The notes under the pieces: model-generated
The model's input: only the letters and a program-made list of their open reading frames with translations
Told to the model about the DNA's origin: nothing
The model's database searches: none
Assembly: GCA_038239195.1 (NCBI GenBank)
Contig: JBBSEZ010000016.1
Span: forward strand, 1 to 47,893
DNA: 47,893 nucleotides
From: JBBSEZ01 sp038239195
GTDB lineage: Bacteria; Planctomycetota; Planctomycetia; Gemmatales; Gemmataceae
Direction: 5' to 3'
Made by a program: the position numbers and the translations under genes
Shown here: one piece after another, positions 33,481 through 41,707 of the stretch
Position numbering within the stretch: position 1 is the first letter of the stretch
How the letters are laid out: every line of letters starts with the position of its first letter

Positions 33481-34455
33481 ATGCGCCTCGTGATGATGGG
33501 CACCGGCCTGTTCGCCGAGCCGACCCTAGAAGCCCTCCTCGCCGGGCCCCACCCCGTCGTCGGCCTGGTGACGCAGCCCGACCGCGCCGCTGGCGCCGAG
33601 CGCGGCTCCACGCGCCAGACCGGGCGCGGCATGAAGGCCATCGCCGAGGAGCGCGGCCTGCCCGTCATCCAGCCGCCCAGCATCAACACGCCCGACGGGG
33701 TCGCTGCCCTGAAAGAGCTGGCCCCCGACCTGCTCGTCGTGGCCGCCTACGGGCAAATCCTCTCCAACGAGGTGCTGTCCGTCGCCCTCCATGGGGGAAT
33801 CAACGTTCACGCCTCGCTGCTGCCGAAGTACCGCGGCGCCGCCCCCATCGCCTGGGCGATCTACCACGGCGAGACGCGCACCGGCGTGACCATCATCCGC
33901 ATGTCGGTGCGCCTCGACGCCGGCGACGTGCTCGCCCAGGAGGCCGTCGAGATCGGCCCCGAGGAGACGGCCGGCGAGGTCGAGGCCCGGCTGGCGCCGC
34001 TCGGCGCTCGGCTGGCGCTGGGCGTCCTCGAACAGATGATCGCCGGGACGGTCCAGGGCAAGAAGCAGGACCAGGCCCAGGTCACCAAGGCGCCGAAACT
34101 GACCAAGGAGCACGGCCTGATCGACTGGTCGCGCACGGGGGCGCAGGTCTGCCAGCAGGTGCGCGCCATGCACCCCTGGCCGACCGCCTACACCTGGTGG
34201 CACCGCGCCGGACAGCAGCCGCTGCGCCTCATCGTCCACCGCGCGAGTTGGCGGCCCGGCGCCGAAGGGGAACCGGCGAGCCCAGGCGCGCTGTTGCTAA
34301 GCGATCCTTCGAAGATGTGCGTGGCCGTGGGCGGGGGCGACGTGGTGGAGGTCGTGGAGCTCCAGCCGGCCGGCAAGCGACGCATGACGGCGGAAGAGCT
34401 CGTGCGCGGCCGGCGGCCCCAGGCAGGCGACCGGCTCGGGGCGGAGACGGCATGA
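33481..34455 (+). CDS. fmt: Methionyl-tRNA formyltransferase
   Basis: 324 residues from ATG 33481. Transfers the formyl group from 10-formyl-tetrahydrofolate to initiator Met-tRNA. The N-terminal domain has VGLVTQPDRAAG, the catalytic block GGINVHASLLPKYRGAAPI (Asn108, His110) and LDAGDVL (Asp146). The C-terminal OB-like domain begins after about residue 210 (IDWSRTGAQVCQQVRAMHPWPTAY). Family length is normal. Its stop overlaps the start of rsmB by ATGA, so the two are translationally coupled. It functionally pairs with def upstream. Confidence 0.95.
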   Translation: MRLVMMGTGLFAEPTLEALLAGPHPVVGLVTQPDRAAGAERGSTRQTGRGMKAIAEERGLPVIQPPSINTPDGVAALKELAPDLLVVAAYGQILSNEVLSVALHGGINVHASLLPKYRGAAPIAWAIYHGETRTGVTIIRMSVRLDAGDVLAQEAVEIGPEETAGEVEARLAPLGARLALGVLEQMIAGTVQGKKQDQAQVTKAPKLTKEHGLIDWSRTGAQVCQQVRAMHPWPTAYTWWHRAGQQPLRLIVHRASWRPGAEGEPASPGALLLSDPSKMCVAVGGGDVVEVVELQPAGKRRMTAEELVRGRRPQAGDRLGAETA

Positions 34456-35858
34456 GCGACCAACCGCCGCGCTTTCTGGGCCCGCGCCACAACGCTCGCA
34501 GCCTCGCGCTGGAAGTCCTCCTCGACTGCGCCCGCCACGAGGGCTTCGTTCAGGAAGTCCTCGACCGGCACCTGACGCCCTCTACCAATCCCCGCGCCGC
34601 CCTCCTCTCCGGGCCCGACCGTCGCCTCGCCACGCAACTCGTCTACACCGTGCTGCGCCGTCGCGGCTCGCTGCTCGCCCTGTTGCAGCCCCTCATCGCG
34701 CGCCCGCTGGAGCGCGTGGAGCCGTGGCTGCTGGACGTGTTGATGCTGGGGGCGTGTCAACTGGCCCTGCTCGATCACGTCCCCCCTCACGCCGCCCTGC
34801 ACGAGACGGTGGAACTGGCCATCGAGTTCGGCAGGCCCTCAGCCCGGGGCTTCCTCAACGGCGTGCTGCGGGCCTGTTCGACCCTCATCGCGCCCGAGAA
34901 AGGGGACGTGCCGGGCCCCGATGCGCTCCCGCTCGAAGGGGGCCGCTATCGCCGCCTGGCGCGCCCTGTGCTTCCCGACCCGGCCACCAATCCGGTAGAA
35001 TACCTCGCTCACGGCTTCGGCCTGCCGAACTGGCTGGCCTTCCGCTGGTCGGAGCGATTTGGCGCCGAGGAGGCGCGGCGCCTGGGCTTCTGGTTCGCCG
35101 GCCCTGCCCCTTTGACCCTGCGCTGCAACCGCCTGCGAACCAGGCGCGACGATCTGCTGGCCGCCCTCGCGGCGGCGGGCCTCACGGCGGAGCCGGGCGA
35201 GGCGCCTCAGGCCGTGCGGCTGCGCGAACACGCGGCCGTTCGCGAGTTGCCGGGTTACGAAGAGGGATGGTTCAGCGTGCAGGACGAGTCGGCCATGCGC
35301 GTGGCGGCGGCGCTGGCCCCGGCGCCGGGCAGCACGGTCCTCGATCTGTGTGCCGCGCCGGGCGGCAAGACGACGCACCTGGCGGAACTGATGAAGAACA
35401 AGGGGCGCATCGTGGCGTGCGACGTCGAGGAGCGGCGCCTGGAGACGGTAACCACCCTGGCCCGCCGGCTAGGGGCGAAGATCATCGAGACCGTTTGTAT
35501 CGACCCAAGGAGGGACGAGAGCGTGCCGCGCGGGCTGTTCGACGCGGCCCTGGTCGATGCGCCGTGCAGCAACACGGGCGTGCTGGGCCGGCGCCCCGAG
35601 GTACGCGACAGGCTACAACCGCTCGACATGAGGCACCTGGTGATGCTCCAGCGACGGTTGCTTCGGTTGGCGGGCGAGCGCGTGCGGCGCGGCGGGGCGG
35701 TGGTCTACGCGACGTGCAGCATCGAGCCGGAAGAGAACCAGGAGATCGTGCGGGGGGCGCGGGCGCTGGGCTTGACGTTGGAGGCGGAGGAGGTGGCCGT
35801 GCCGGGGAGGCCGGCGGACGGCGGATACTGGGCGCGGTTGCGCAAGGAGGGACGATGA
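34452..35858 (+). CDS. rsmB: 16S rRNA (cytosine-967-C5) methyltransferase
   Basis: 468 residues from ATG 34452. N-terminal NusB-like RNA-binding domain (about 15-135: ARSLALEVLLDCARHEGFVQEVLD, LATQLVYTVLRRRG). This is followed by the NOL1/NOP2/Sun methyltransferase core: SAM motif VLDLCAAPGGKTTHLAELM, motif IV DAPCSNTGVLGRRPEVR and the nucleophile motif ATCSIEPEENQEIV. Both cysteines of the catalytic mechanism are present. Spacing and order match RsmB/Sun proteins. It overlaps fmt upstream and the Uma2 gene downstream, each by four bases. Confidence 0.93.
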   Translation: MSDQPPRFLGPRHNARSLALEVLLDCARHEGFVQEVLDRHLTPSTNPRAALLSGPDRRLATQLVYTVLRRRGSLLALLQPLIARPLERVEPWLLDVLMLGACQLALLDHVPPHAALHETVELAIEFGRPSARGFLNGVLRACSTLIAPEKGDVPGPDALPLEGGRYRRLARPVLPDPATNPVEYLAHGFGLPNWLAFRWSERFGAEEARRLGFWFAGPAPLTLRCNRLRTRRDDLLAALAAAGLTAEPGEAPQAVRLREHAAVRELPGYEEGWFSVQDESAMRVAAALAPAPGSTVLDLCAAPGGKTTHLAELMKNKGRIVACDVEERRLETVTTLARRLGAKIIETVCIDPRRDESVPRGLFDAALVDAPCSNTGVLGRRPEVRDRLQPLDMRHLVMLQRRLLRLAGERVRRGGAVVYATCSIEPEENQEIVRGARALGLTLEAEEVAVPGRPADGGYWARLRKEGR

Positions 35859-36613
35859 GCACACCAACTCACGCACAATCGGAACGAGCCCCGAGTGGGG
35901 GCAAGCCCGCGGAGGGGAAGAAAACCCTCCCGGTAATCGCAGACGCCATGCCCATCCTGTACGAAGACGAAGGGCAAGACGAAATGGGTGAGTCGATCCC
36001 CCACACGGACGCGGACCACGACCTGAGCATGGGCCTGAAAGAGCACCTGCGCGAATTGCCCAACCATCGGGTCGCGTCCAACCTCAACGTCTACTATCAC
36101 CCGACGGATCGTCGTGCGTACGTGTCGCCTGACGTGATGGTGGTGGTCACCGACCAGCCGTTGCCGTCGAACCTGTCCTCGTACCGCATCGGCCCGGGGC
36201 GCCCGGCGCCGATCTTCGCCCTCGAGATCTTGTCGCGCCGGTCGTTCCAGCAGCAAGACCTGACGAACAAGCCGACGATTTACGGGGCCCTCGGCATCGC
36301 GGAGTACGTGCTCGTGGACGGGACGGGGGAGCTCCTTCCCGAGAAGGTGCTGCTCAAGCGCTGGGTGGACAGCGAGACGTGGGACGACGAGCAAGACCCC
36401 GACGGCGGGGTCACCAGCCGCCTTGGCTTTCGCATCGCGATCGAAGAGGACGGCCGGCCGCGCGTCATCGATCTGCGCACCGGCCGGCGCTACCTGCGCC
36501 CCGACGAGGCGCACGCGGCCATCGCGGCAGCCGTGGAGGCCCAGCGGCGGGCCGAAGAGCGGATTCAGGCCCTGGAGGCCGAACTGGCGCGCTTGCGCGG
36601 GGGACAGACATGA
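35855..36613 (+). CDS. Uma2-family PD-(D/E)XK endonuclease-like protein
   Basis: 252 residues from ATG 35855. The Uma2 fold is seen in SPDVMVV (Asp93), IFALEILS (Glu124, Ser127) and NKPTIYGALGIAEYVLVD (Lys139 and the YxxxGVxEYW-like strand). These form a PD-(D/E)XK nuclease-type site. The C-terminus carries a planctomycete-type tail (TGRRYLRPDEA) and a short coiled coil (residues about 222-248, AQRRAEERIQALEAELARL). Uma2 genes are highly multiplied in planctomycetes and cyanobacteria; their biological role is not settled. It is embedded between rsmB and miaB with four-base overlaps on both sides. Confidence 0.85.
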   Translation: MSTPTHAQSERAPSGGKPAEGKKTLPVIADAMPILYEDEGQDEMGESIPHTDADHDLSMGLKEHLRELPNHRVASNLNVYYHPTDRRAYVSPDVMVVVTDQPLPSNLSSYRIGPGRPAPIFALEILSRRSFQQQDLTNKPTIYGALGIAEYVLVDGTGELLPEKVLLKRWVDSETWDDEQDPDGGVTSRLGFRIAIEEDGRPRVIDLRTGRRYLRPDEAHAAIAAAVEAQRRAEERIQALEAELARLRGGQT

Positions 36614-38106
36614 CCAGGAAGCTCTACATCGAAACCGTCGGCTGCCAGATGAACGTGCTCGACAGCGAGCTCGTCGTCGGCGCCCTGCGCCGCCGGGGCT
36701 ACGTCCTCGCCGACGAGCCCACCGCCGCCGACGTCATCCTCTTCAACACCTGCTCCGTCCGCCAACACGCCGAGGACAAGATCTACAGCGCCCTCGGCCG
36801 GCTCCGCCTCCACAAGCGCGCCCACCCCGAAAAGGTGATCGGCGTCCTCGGCTGCATGGCCCAGAAAGACCAGGAACTCATCCTCCGCCGCGCGCCCTAC
36901 GTGGACATTATCTGCGGCACCGGCCAACTCGCTCGCCTGCCGGAACTCATCGCCGCCGTTCAGAAGAGCGGCGAGCGACAGATGGCGCTCAGCCTCGACC
37001 GCGCTGAGGCATCGCGCCGGGAGGTCGAGTCGAGCTTCGAGAGCTACGACCCGCTGCGCGACCCGTCGATGAGGCCCTCGTCGTTTCAGGCCTACGTCCG
37101 CGTACAGATCGGCTGCGACAAGTTCTGCACCTACTGCATCGTCCCCAGCGTACGCGGGCCCGAGCAGGGGCGTCATCCTGTTCACATCGCCGCCGAGGTG
37201 CGGCAGCTCGCCGGCGAGGGCTGCAAGGAGGTCACGCTCCTCGGCCAGACCGTCAACAGCTACCGGCACGACCACGGCGATGGCCGCACCGAGCGCCTCT
37301 CCGATCTCCTTTCGCGCATCCACGACACGGCCGGCATCGAGCGCATCAAGTTCATCACCAACTTCCCGCGCGACATGAGCGACGACCTGCTCGACGCCGT
37401 GCGCACCTTGCCAAAGGTGTGCGCCTACCTCCACGTTCCCGCGCAGTCCGGCTGCAACGACGTGCTCAAGCGGATGAAACGGCTCTACACGGTCGAACAT
37501 TACCGCGACATGCTGCAGCGCTGCCGGGAGCGCGTGCCGGGCGTGGCGATCAGCTCCGACTTCATCGTCGGCTTCGCGGGCGAGACGGAGGAGTCGTTCG
37601 AGCGGACCTGCGACCTGGTGCGCGAGGGCGGTTTCAAGAACAGCTTCATCTTCAAGTACAGCGCGCGCCCGGGGACCAAGGGCGACGAGCTGTACGCCGA
37701 CGACGTGCCGGAGGAGGTCAAGAAGCGCCGCAACAACGACCTGCTCGCCATCCAGAACGCCGTCAGCCTGGCCGACCACCGCCGGCGCGTCGGCGAAACC
37801 GTCGAGGTGCTCGTCGAGGGCCCGAGCAAGACGGCGCTCAAAGCTGTAGGGAACGCCCTCCGTGGCGTTCCGTCGGGCCCGATCCAGCTCACGGGCCGGA
37901 CGATGACCGATCACATCGTCGTCTTCGAGGGCAACGAGCGCCTGGCGGGACAGACGGTGCCGGTGGTCATCGCCGAGGCGACGGCGTTCACGCTGTTCGG
38001 GACGGTGGTGACGGGAGAACAGGTGGGCGTGGGCGAACCGAGCGCGTGCGCCGTGACTGAGAGTGAGGCGATCGAGGGCCGGCGCTTCGGGCTGCGGTTG
38101 GTGTGA
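36610..38106 (+). CDS. miaB: tRNA-2-methylthio-N6-dimethylallyladenosine synthase
   Basis: 498 residues from ATG 36610. Radical-SAM methylthiotransferase acting on A37 of tRNAs. The N-terminal UPF0004 domain has Cys12, Cys48 and Cys82 (second Fe-S cluster), and the radical-SAM cluster is CDKFCTYC (Cys169, Cys173, Cys176). Then come LLGQTVNSY, HVPAQSGCNDVLKRMKRLY and SSDFIVGFAGETEE-SFE. A TRAM domain starts near 395 (GETVEVLVEGPSK). Inside TRAM, residues 413-421 (VGNALRGVP) are encoded by a REP-like hairpin element and look inserted compared with ordinary MiaB proteins. The ATG overlaps the Uma2 stop. A long hairpin follows three bases after the stop codon. Confidence 0.93.
   Translation: MTRKLYIETVGCQMNVLDSELVVGALRRRGYVLADEPTAADVILFNTCSVRQHAEDKIYSALGRLRLHKRAHPEKVIGVLGCMAQKDQELILRRAPYVDIICGTGQLARLPELIAAVQKSGERQMALSLDRAEASRREVESSFESYDPLRDPSMRPSSFQAYVRVQIGCDKFCTYCIVPSVRGPEQGRHPVHIAAEVRQLAGEGCKEVTLLGQTVNSYRHDHGDGRTERLSDLLSRIHDTAGIERIKFITNFPRDMSDDLLDAVRTLPKVCAYLHVPAQSGCNDVLKRMKRLYTVEHYRDMLQRCRERVPGVAISSDFIVGFAGETEESFERTCDLVREGGFKNSFIFKYSARPGTKGDELYADDVPEEVKKRRNNDLLAIQNAVSLADHRRRVGETVEVLVEGPSKTALKAVGNALRGVPSGPIQLTGRTMTDHIVVFEGNERLAGQTVPVVIAEATAFTLFGTVVTGEQVGVGEPSACAVTESEAIEGRRFGLRLV
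37846..37871 (+). repeat. REP-like element inserted in frame within miaB
   Basis: GTAG (37846-37849) followed directly by an 8-bp perfect stem GGAACGCC/GGCGTTCC (37850-37857, 37864-37871) with loop CTCCGT. GT[A/G]G plus hairpin is the architecture of REP sequences mobilised by RAYT (TnpA-REP) transposases. It keeps the miaB frame and adds about nine residues. Confidence 0.6.
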
Positions 38107-38109
38107 CCG

Positions 38110-38202
38110 GGCGCCATCCACCCCGCGCGCGAAACGACAAGCAAGAGGGGTGAGCGCACTTCCCCTCTTGCTTGTCGTTTCGCGCGCGGGGTGGATGGCG
38201 CC
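38110..38202. repeat. Perfect 41-bp inverted repeat between miaB and glnE
   Basis: Left arm 38110-38150 and right arm 38162-38202 are exact reverse complements (41 of 41) around an 11-base spacer. It begins three bases after the miaB stop and ends 61 bases before glnE. There is no T tract after it on either strand, so it is not a standard intrinsic terminator, although the RNA hairpin would be extremely stable. Each arm contains CGACAAGC, the core of the REP pair at 41.5 kb. Confidence 0.85.
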
Positions 38203-38263
38203 TTGATCTCGGCGCCCACCGCGCGCATGATGAGAAGACCAACCCGGCAATCCTGGGGACGTC

Positions 38264-41200
38264 ATGCACCTGGACCACCTTCGCCTCTGTCTCGGCTCGT
38301 TCACCAGCGCCCGCGCCCTCCTGCACGCCTGGGCCCTGCGCGACCCCGAGCGCGGCTGGCGCAACCTGGCCCACCTCTCCGACAAGATCGGCGAGGCGCC
38401 CCTCCGCGACCTCTGCACTCCCCTCGCCCGCGTCCTGCCGCGCTGTCCCGACCCCGACATGGCGCTCAACAATCTCGAGCGCTTCCTCGCCACCCCCGCC
38501 GGCGCCGCCCAGCTCCCCGCCCTGGTCGAGAACCGCGCCCGCGCCCTGGAGGTGCTGCTCCAGCTCTTCGGCACCAGCCAGATGTTCAGCGACCTCCTCG
38601 CCAACAACCCCGACTACCTCGACATGATCCGCGTCCCGCTCCGGCGCAGCCCCAGCTTCGCCGAGCTCCGCGATCAACTCCAGGCCGAGGTCGATGCCGC
38701 CTTCGAAGACTCCGCCGTGCTCCGCGTCTTCCGCCGCTTCCGCCACCGCCAGCTCCTGCGCATCGGCACCAACGACGTCATCCGCGAGCGCCCCCTCGAA
38801 GAGATCACGCGAGACGTCGCGCGCGTTGCCGACGCGGCGCTGGAGGTCGCCCTGGTCGCGGCCCTGCGCCACGTCGAGAGGCGCTTCGGCCAGCCCTACT
38901 CCGACGCCGGAGGGCCGGTGCCCTGCGTCGTGCTGGCCTTCGGCAAGCTCGGCGGGGAGGAACTCAACTACTCCAGCGACATCGACCTCATGTTTGTCTA
39001 TGCCGAGGAGGGCGCGACGCGCGGCAAGCGCGTCACCAGCATTCCCAACGACGAGTTCTTCGGCCGGGTGGTCAGCGAAGTGGTGCGCCTCCTCGCCGCC
39101 CACACCGACCGCGGACAGGCCTACCGCGTCGATCTGCGGCTGAGGCCCGAGGGCCAGCGCGGCCCGCTGGCACGGTCGCTGGCCGGCACGCTCTCCTACT
39201 ACGACACCCTCGGCCGCACCTGGGAGCGCCAGGCCCTCATCAAGTTGCGCCCCGTGGCCGGCGACCTTGCCCTGGGCGCGCGCTTCCTCCAGGCCATCGA
39301 GCCGTTCGTCTACCGCAAATACCTCACGTTCGCCGAGATCAACGAGATCAAGGCGCTCAAGCGGCTCATCGAGCAGAAGGCGAGCCGGGCCGGGGTCAGC
39401 GATACGGAGGTCAAGGCGGGCCACGGGGGCATTCGCGACATCGAGTTCGCCATCCAGTTCTTGCAGCTCCTCAACGCCGGGGACCTGCCCGAGCTGCGCC
39501 AGCGCAACACCCTGCTGGCGCTGCACGCCCTCGAGCAGGCGGGCTGTCTGACCGACCAGGAATATCGGGTGCTCGACGACGCTTATCGCTTCCTGCGCAA
39601 GACCGAGCATCGACTGCAGCTCCTGTTCGACCTGCAAACGCACCGCTTGCCGGAGGGCGACGAGGAGCTGCGCAAGCTGGCCCTGCGCATGGGGTACGCA
39701 CCGCGCAAGGAGGAGAGGGCCCGCGGCGAGGAGCGCGCGCTGCGCAAGCGGGGGCCGCGGCCACAGGCGGCGCGCCCCGACGAGGCGCTGGCCCCGGCGG
39801 CGCCGCGCCACGCCGACCCGCGCGCCGCCTTTCTGCACGACTATCGCGACAAGACGGGCCCGACGAGGCGCATTCTCGAGCACCTGCTGCACCAGACGTT
39901 CGCCGGCGGAGACGACCGGGCGGAGCCGGAGTCGGACCTGCTGCTCGACCCCGACCCGAGCCCCGAGGTGATCCGGGCGGTGCTGGGGCGCTACCCCCTG
40001 CGCGACGTGCAGGGGGCCTACGCCAACCTCGTGCAACTGGCGACGGAGTCGGTGCCGTTCCTCTCGCAGCGACGCTGCCGCCACTTCCTGGCGAGCATCG
40101 CCCCCGCCCTGCTGCGCACCGTGGCGGAGACGCCCGACCCCGACATGGCGCTGTGCAACCTCGAGAAGGTGACGAACTCCCTGGGCGCCAAGACGGTGCT
40201 GTGGGAGCTGTTCAGCTTCAACCCGCCGAGCCTGAAGCTCTACGTCGATCTGTGCGCCTGGAGCCAGTTCCTCTCCGAGATCCTCATCAACAACCCCGGC
40301 ATGATCGACGAGCTGCTCGACAGCCTCGTCCTCAACCAGCCGCGCCCCGCCGCGGAGCTGCGCCGGGAGCTGGCCGAGCTGTGCCGAGGGGCGACCGACC
40401 TGGAGCCCATCTTGCGCAGTTTCCAGGACAAGGAACTGCTGCGCATCGGGGTGCGCGACGTCCTGGGCAAGGACGCCATCCGCGAGACGACCGCGGCCCT
40501 GAGCGACCTGGCCGAGACGATCTTCGTGCAAGTGGCGGGCATGCAGTCGGCGCCTCTGGAGAAGCGCTATGGCGCCCCGCTCCTGGGCGAGGGCGACCGG
40601 GCGGGCCAGCCGGCGCGGTTCGTCGTGCTGGCGCTGGGCAAGCTCGGCGCTCGCGAGATGAACTACCACAGCGACCTCGACCTGATGATGGTCTACGAGG
40701 GGGACGGGCGCACGGCCCCGCCGGAGGACGCCACACGCTTCGATCGCTTCGAGCTGACCGACAACTATCACTTCTTCACCGAGTTGTGCCAGCGCATCAT
40801 CAAGGCGACCAGCTACGCGGGCCCGATGGGGCGCCTCTACCCGGTGGACATGCGGCTGAGGCCGACCGGAAAGTCGGGCAGCCTCGTCCTGCCGCTGTGC
40901 GAGTTTCGCCGCTACTTCGACACGGGCGGGGCCCAGCTCTGGGAGCGGCAGGCGCTGACGCGGGCGCGGGTGGTCTTCGGCGAGGACGAGTTTGGCCGGG
41001 AGGTGATGGCGGCCGTCGAGGACGCGGCGCACGGCCTGGCGTGGCGGCCCGAACTGGCCGACGAAGTCCTCTCCATGCGCGACAAGCTTCAGGCCAGCCG
41101 CACCATCCGCGATCTGAAGCGCGGCCCGGGTGGGATGACCGACGTCGAGTTCATCGTCCAGCTCTTCCAACTCGAACACGCGCGGCAGCGGCCGGCGCTG

Positions 41201-41500
41201 CGCACGACGAACACCTGGGAGGCGCTGGCGGCGGCGCACGCCGCGGGGCTGTTGAGCGAGGAGGAACACGCGACGCTGCGGACGGCCTACGACTTCCTGG
41301 TGCGCGTCCAGGGGCGATTGCGCATCGTCCACAACCGGGCGCTCAACGCCGTGCCCGAGGCGGCCGACGAGGTGGAGAAGCTGGCGCGCCGGCTGGGCTT
41401 CGAGGGCGGGCCCCCGTTCCTCAGCGAGCTCGAACGGCACACGACCAAGGTGCGCGAACTGTTCCTGGCGATCGTGGAGCGCGAGCGGGGCGAATCGTAG
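38264..41500 (+). CDS. glnE: Glutamine synthetase adenylyltransferase/deadenylase
   Basis: 1078 residues, longer than the ~950 of E. coli. Bifunctional enzyme that adenylylates and de-adenylylates glutamine synthetase in response to nitrogen status. Two nucleotidyltransferase domains are visible, each with the G-K-LG...NY-SD-DL motif: FGKLGGEELNYSSDIDLMFVY (about 226-246) and LGKLGAREMNYHSDLDLMMVY (about 788-808). Each is followed by a GIRDIEF or GMTDVEF segment and a helical regulatory domain. A low-complexity Arg/Ala/Pro insert lies around residues 480-520 between the halves. No PII or glnA gene is in the window. The start is the ATG at 38264, after the long inverted repeat. Confidence 0.95.
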   Translation: MHLDHLRLCLGSFTSARALLHAWALRDPERGWRNLAHLSDKIGEAPLRDLCTPLARVLPRCPDPDMALNNLERFLATPAGAAQLPALVENRARALEVLLQLFGTSQMFSDLLANNPDYLDMIRVPLRRSPSFAELRDQLQAEVDAAFEDSAVLRVFRRFRHRQLLRIGTNDVIRERPLEEITRDVARVADAALEVALVAALRHVERRFGQPYSDAGGPVPCVVLAFGKLGGEELNYSSDIDLMFVYAEEGATRGKRVTSIPNDEFFGRVVSEVVRLLAAHTDRGQAYRVDLRLRPEGQRGPLARSLAGTLSYYDTLGRTWERQALIKLRPVAGDLALGARFLQAIEPFVYRKYLTFAEINEIKALKRLIEQKASRAGVSDTEVKAGHGGIRDIEFAIQFLQLLNAGDLPELRQRNTLLALHALEQAGCLTDQEYRVLDDAYRFLRKTEHRLQLLFDLQTHRLPEGDEELRKLALRMGYAPRKEERARGEERALRKRGPRPQAARPDEALAPAAPRHADPRAAFLHDYRDKTGPTRRILEHLLHQTFAGGDDRAEPESDLLLDPDPSPEVIRAVLGRYPLRDVQGAYANLVQLATESVPFLSQRRCRHFLASIAPALLRTVAETPDPDMALCNLEKVTNSLGAKTVLWELFSFNPPSLKLYVDLCAWSQFLSEILINNPGMIDELLDSLVLNQPRPAAELRRELAELCRGATDLEPILRSFQDKELLRIGVRDVLGKDAIRETTAALSDLAETIFVQVAGMQSAPLEKRYGAPLLGEGDRAGQPARFVVLALGKLGAREMNYHSDLDLMMVYEGDGRTAPPEDATRFDRFELTDNYHFFTELCQRIIKATSYAGPMGRLYPVDMRLRPTGKSGSLVLPLCEFRRYFDTGGAQLWERQALTRARVVFGEDEFGREVMAAVEDAAHGLAWRPELADEVLSMRDKLQASRTIRDLKRGPGGMTDVEFIVQLFQLEHARQRPALRTTNTWEALAAAHAAGLLSEEEHATLRTAYDFLVRVQGRLRIVHNRALNAVPEAADEVEKLARRLGFEGGPPFLSELERHTTKVRELFLAIVERERGES

Positions 41501-41527
41501 GACGGGGGGTGTCAGTCCGGCTTTGCC

Positions 41528-41553
41528 GTGGCGACAAGCGTCCTCGCTTGTCG
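41528..41553 (+). repeat. REP-like element (first of an inverted pair)
   Basis: GTGG (41528-41531), then a perfect 9-bp stem CGACAAGCG/CGCTTGTCG with loop TCCT. Lies 28 bases after glnE. Confidence 0.65.
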
Positions 41554-41589
41554 GGCCTTGCGAGGAGCGCGATGGGTGTTCCCAGGCGA

Positions 41590-41615
41590 GGACAAGCGAG
41601 GACGCTTGTCCCTAC
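41590..41615 (-). repeat. REP-like element (second of an inverted pair)
   Basis: On the minus strand GTAG (41615-41612), then 9-bp stem GGACAAGCG/CGCTTGTCC with loop TCCT. Same loop and length as the first copy; the outermost stem pair is swapped (C-G to G-C). Opposite orientations 36 bases apart resemble a BIME. A TTTTT run (about 41626-41630) follows on the plus strand, so it may also end glnE transcripts. Confidence 0.65.
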
Positions 41616-41707
41616 GAGGGCCCGGTTTTTCCCCCTCCCTTCCTTGTCTCGCCTTCCTCCTCCGGTTACGATTCTCCTTCGGTTCCTCTCCCCCGGAGGC
41701 CGCTCCC

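Noticed and set aside
38110..38202. Reading the long inverted repeat as an ordinary intrinsic terminator of miaB
   Set aside because: No T tract on either side and the stem is several times longer than terminators; kept as an inverted repeat of unknown role.
37988..41440. Very long open frame on the minus strand (about 1150 codons) opposite glnE
   Set aside because: It mirrors glnE codon by codon with reverse-complement composition and has no family motifs; GC-rich codon bias produces such shadows.
41528..41707. Upstream extension of the first LRR gene to 41528
   Set aside because: It would translate the REP pair and lacks a ribosome site; GTG 41708 has CCGGAGG at good spacing and begins directly at the TIGR02996 domain.
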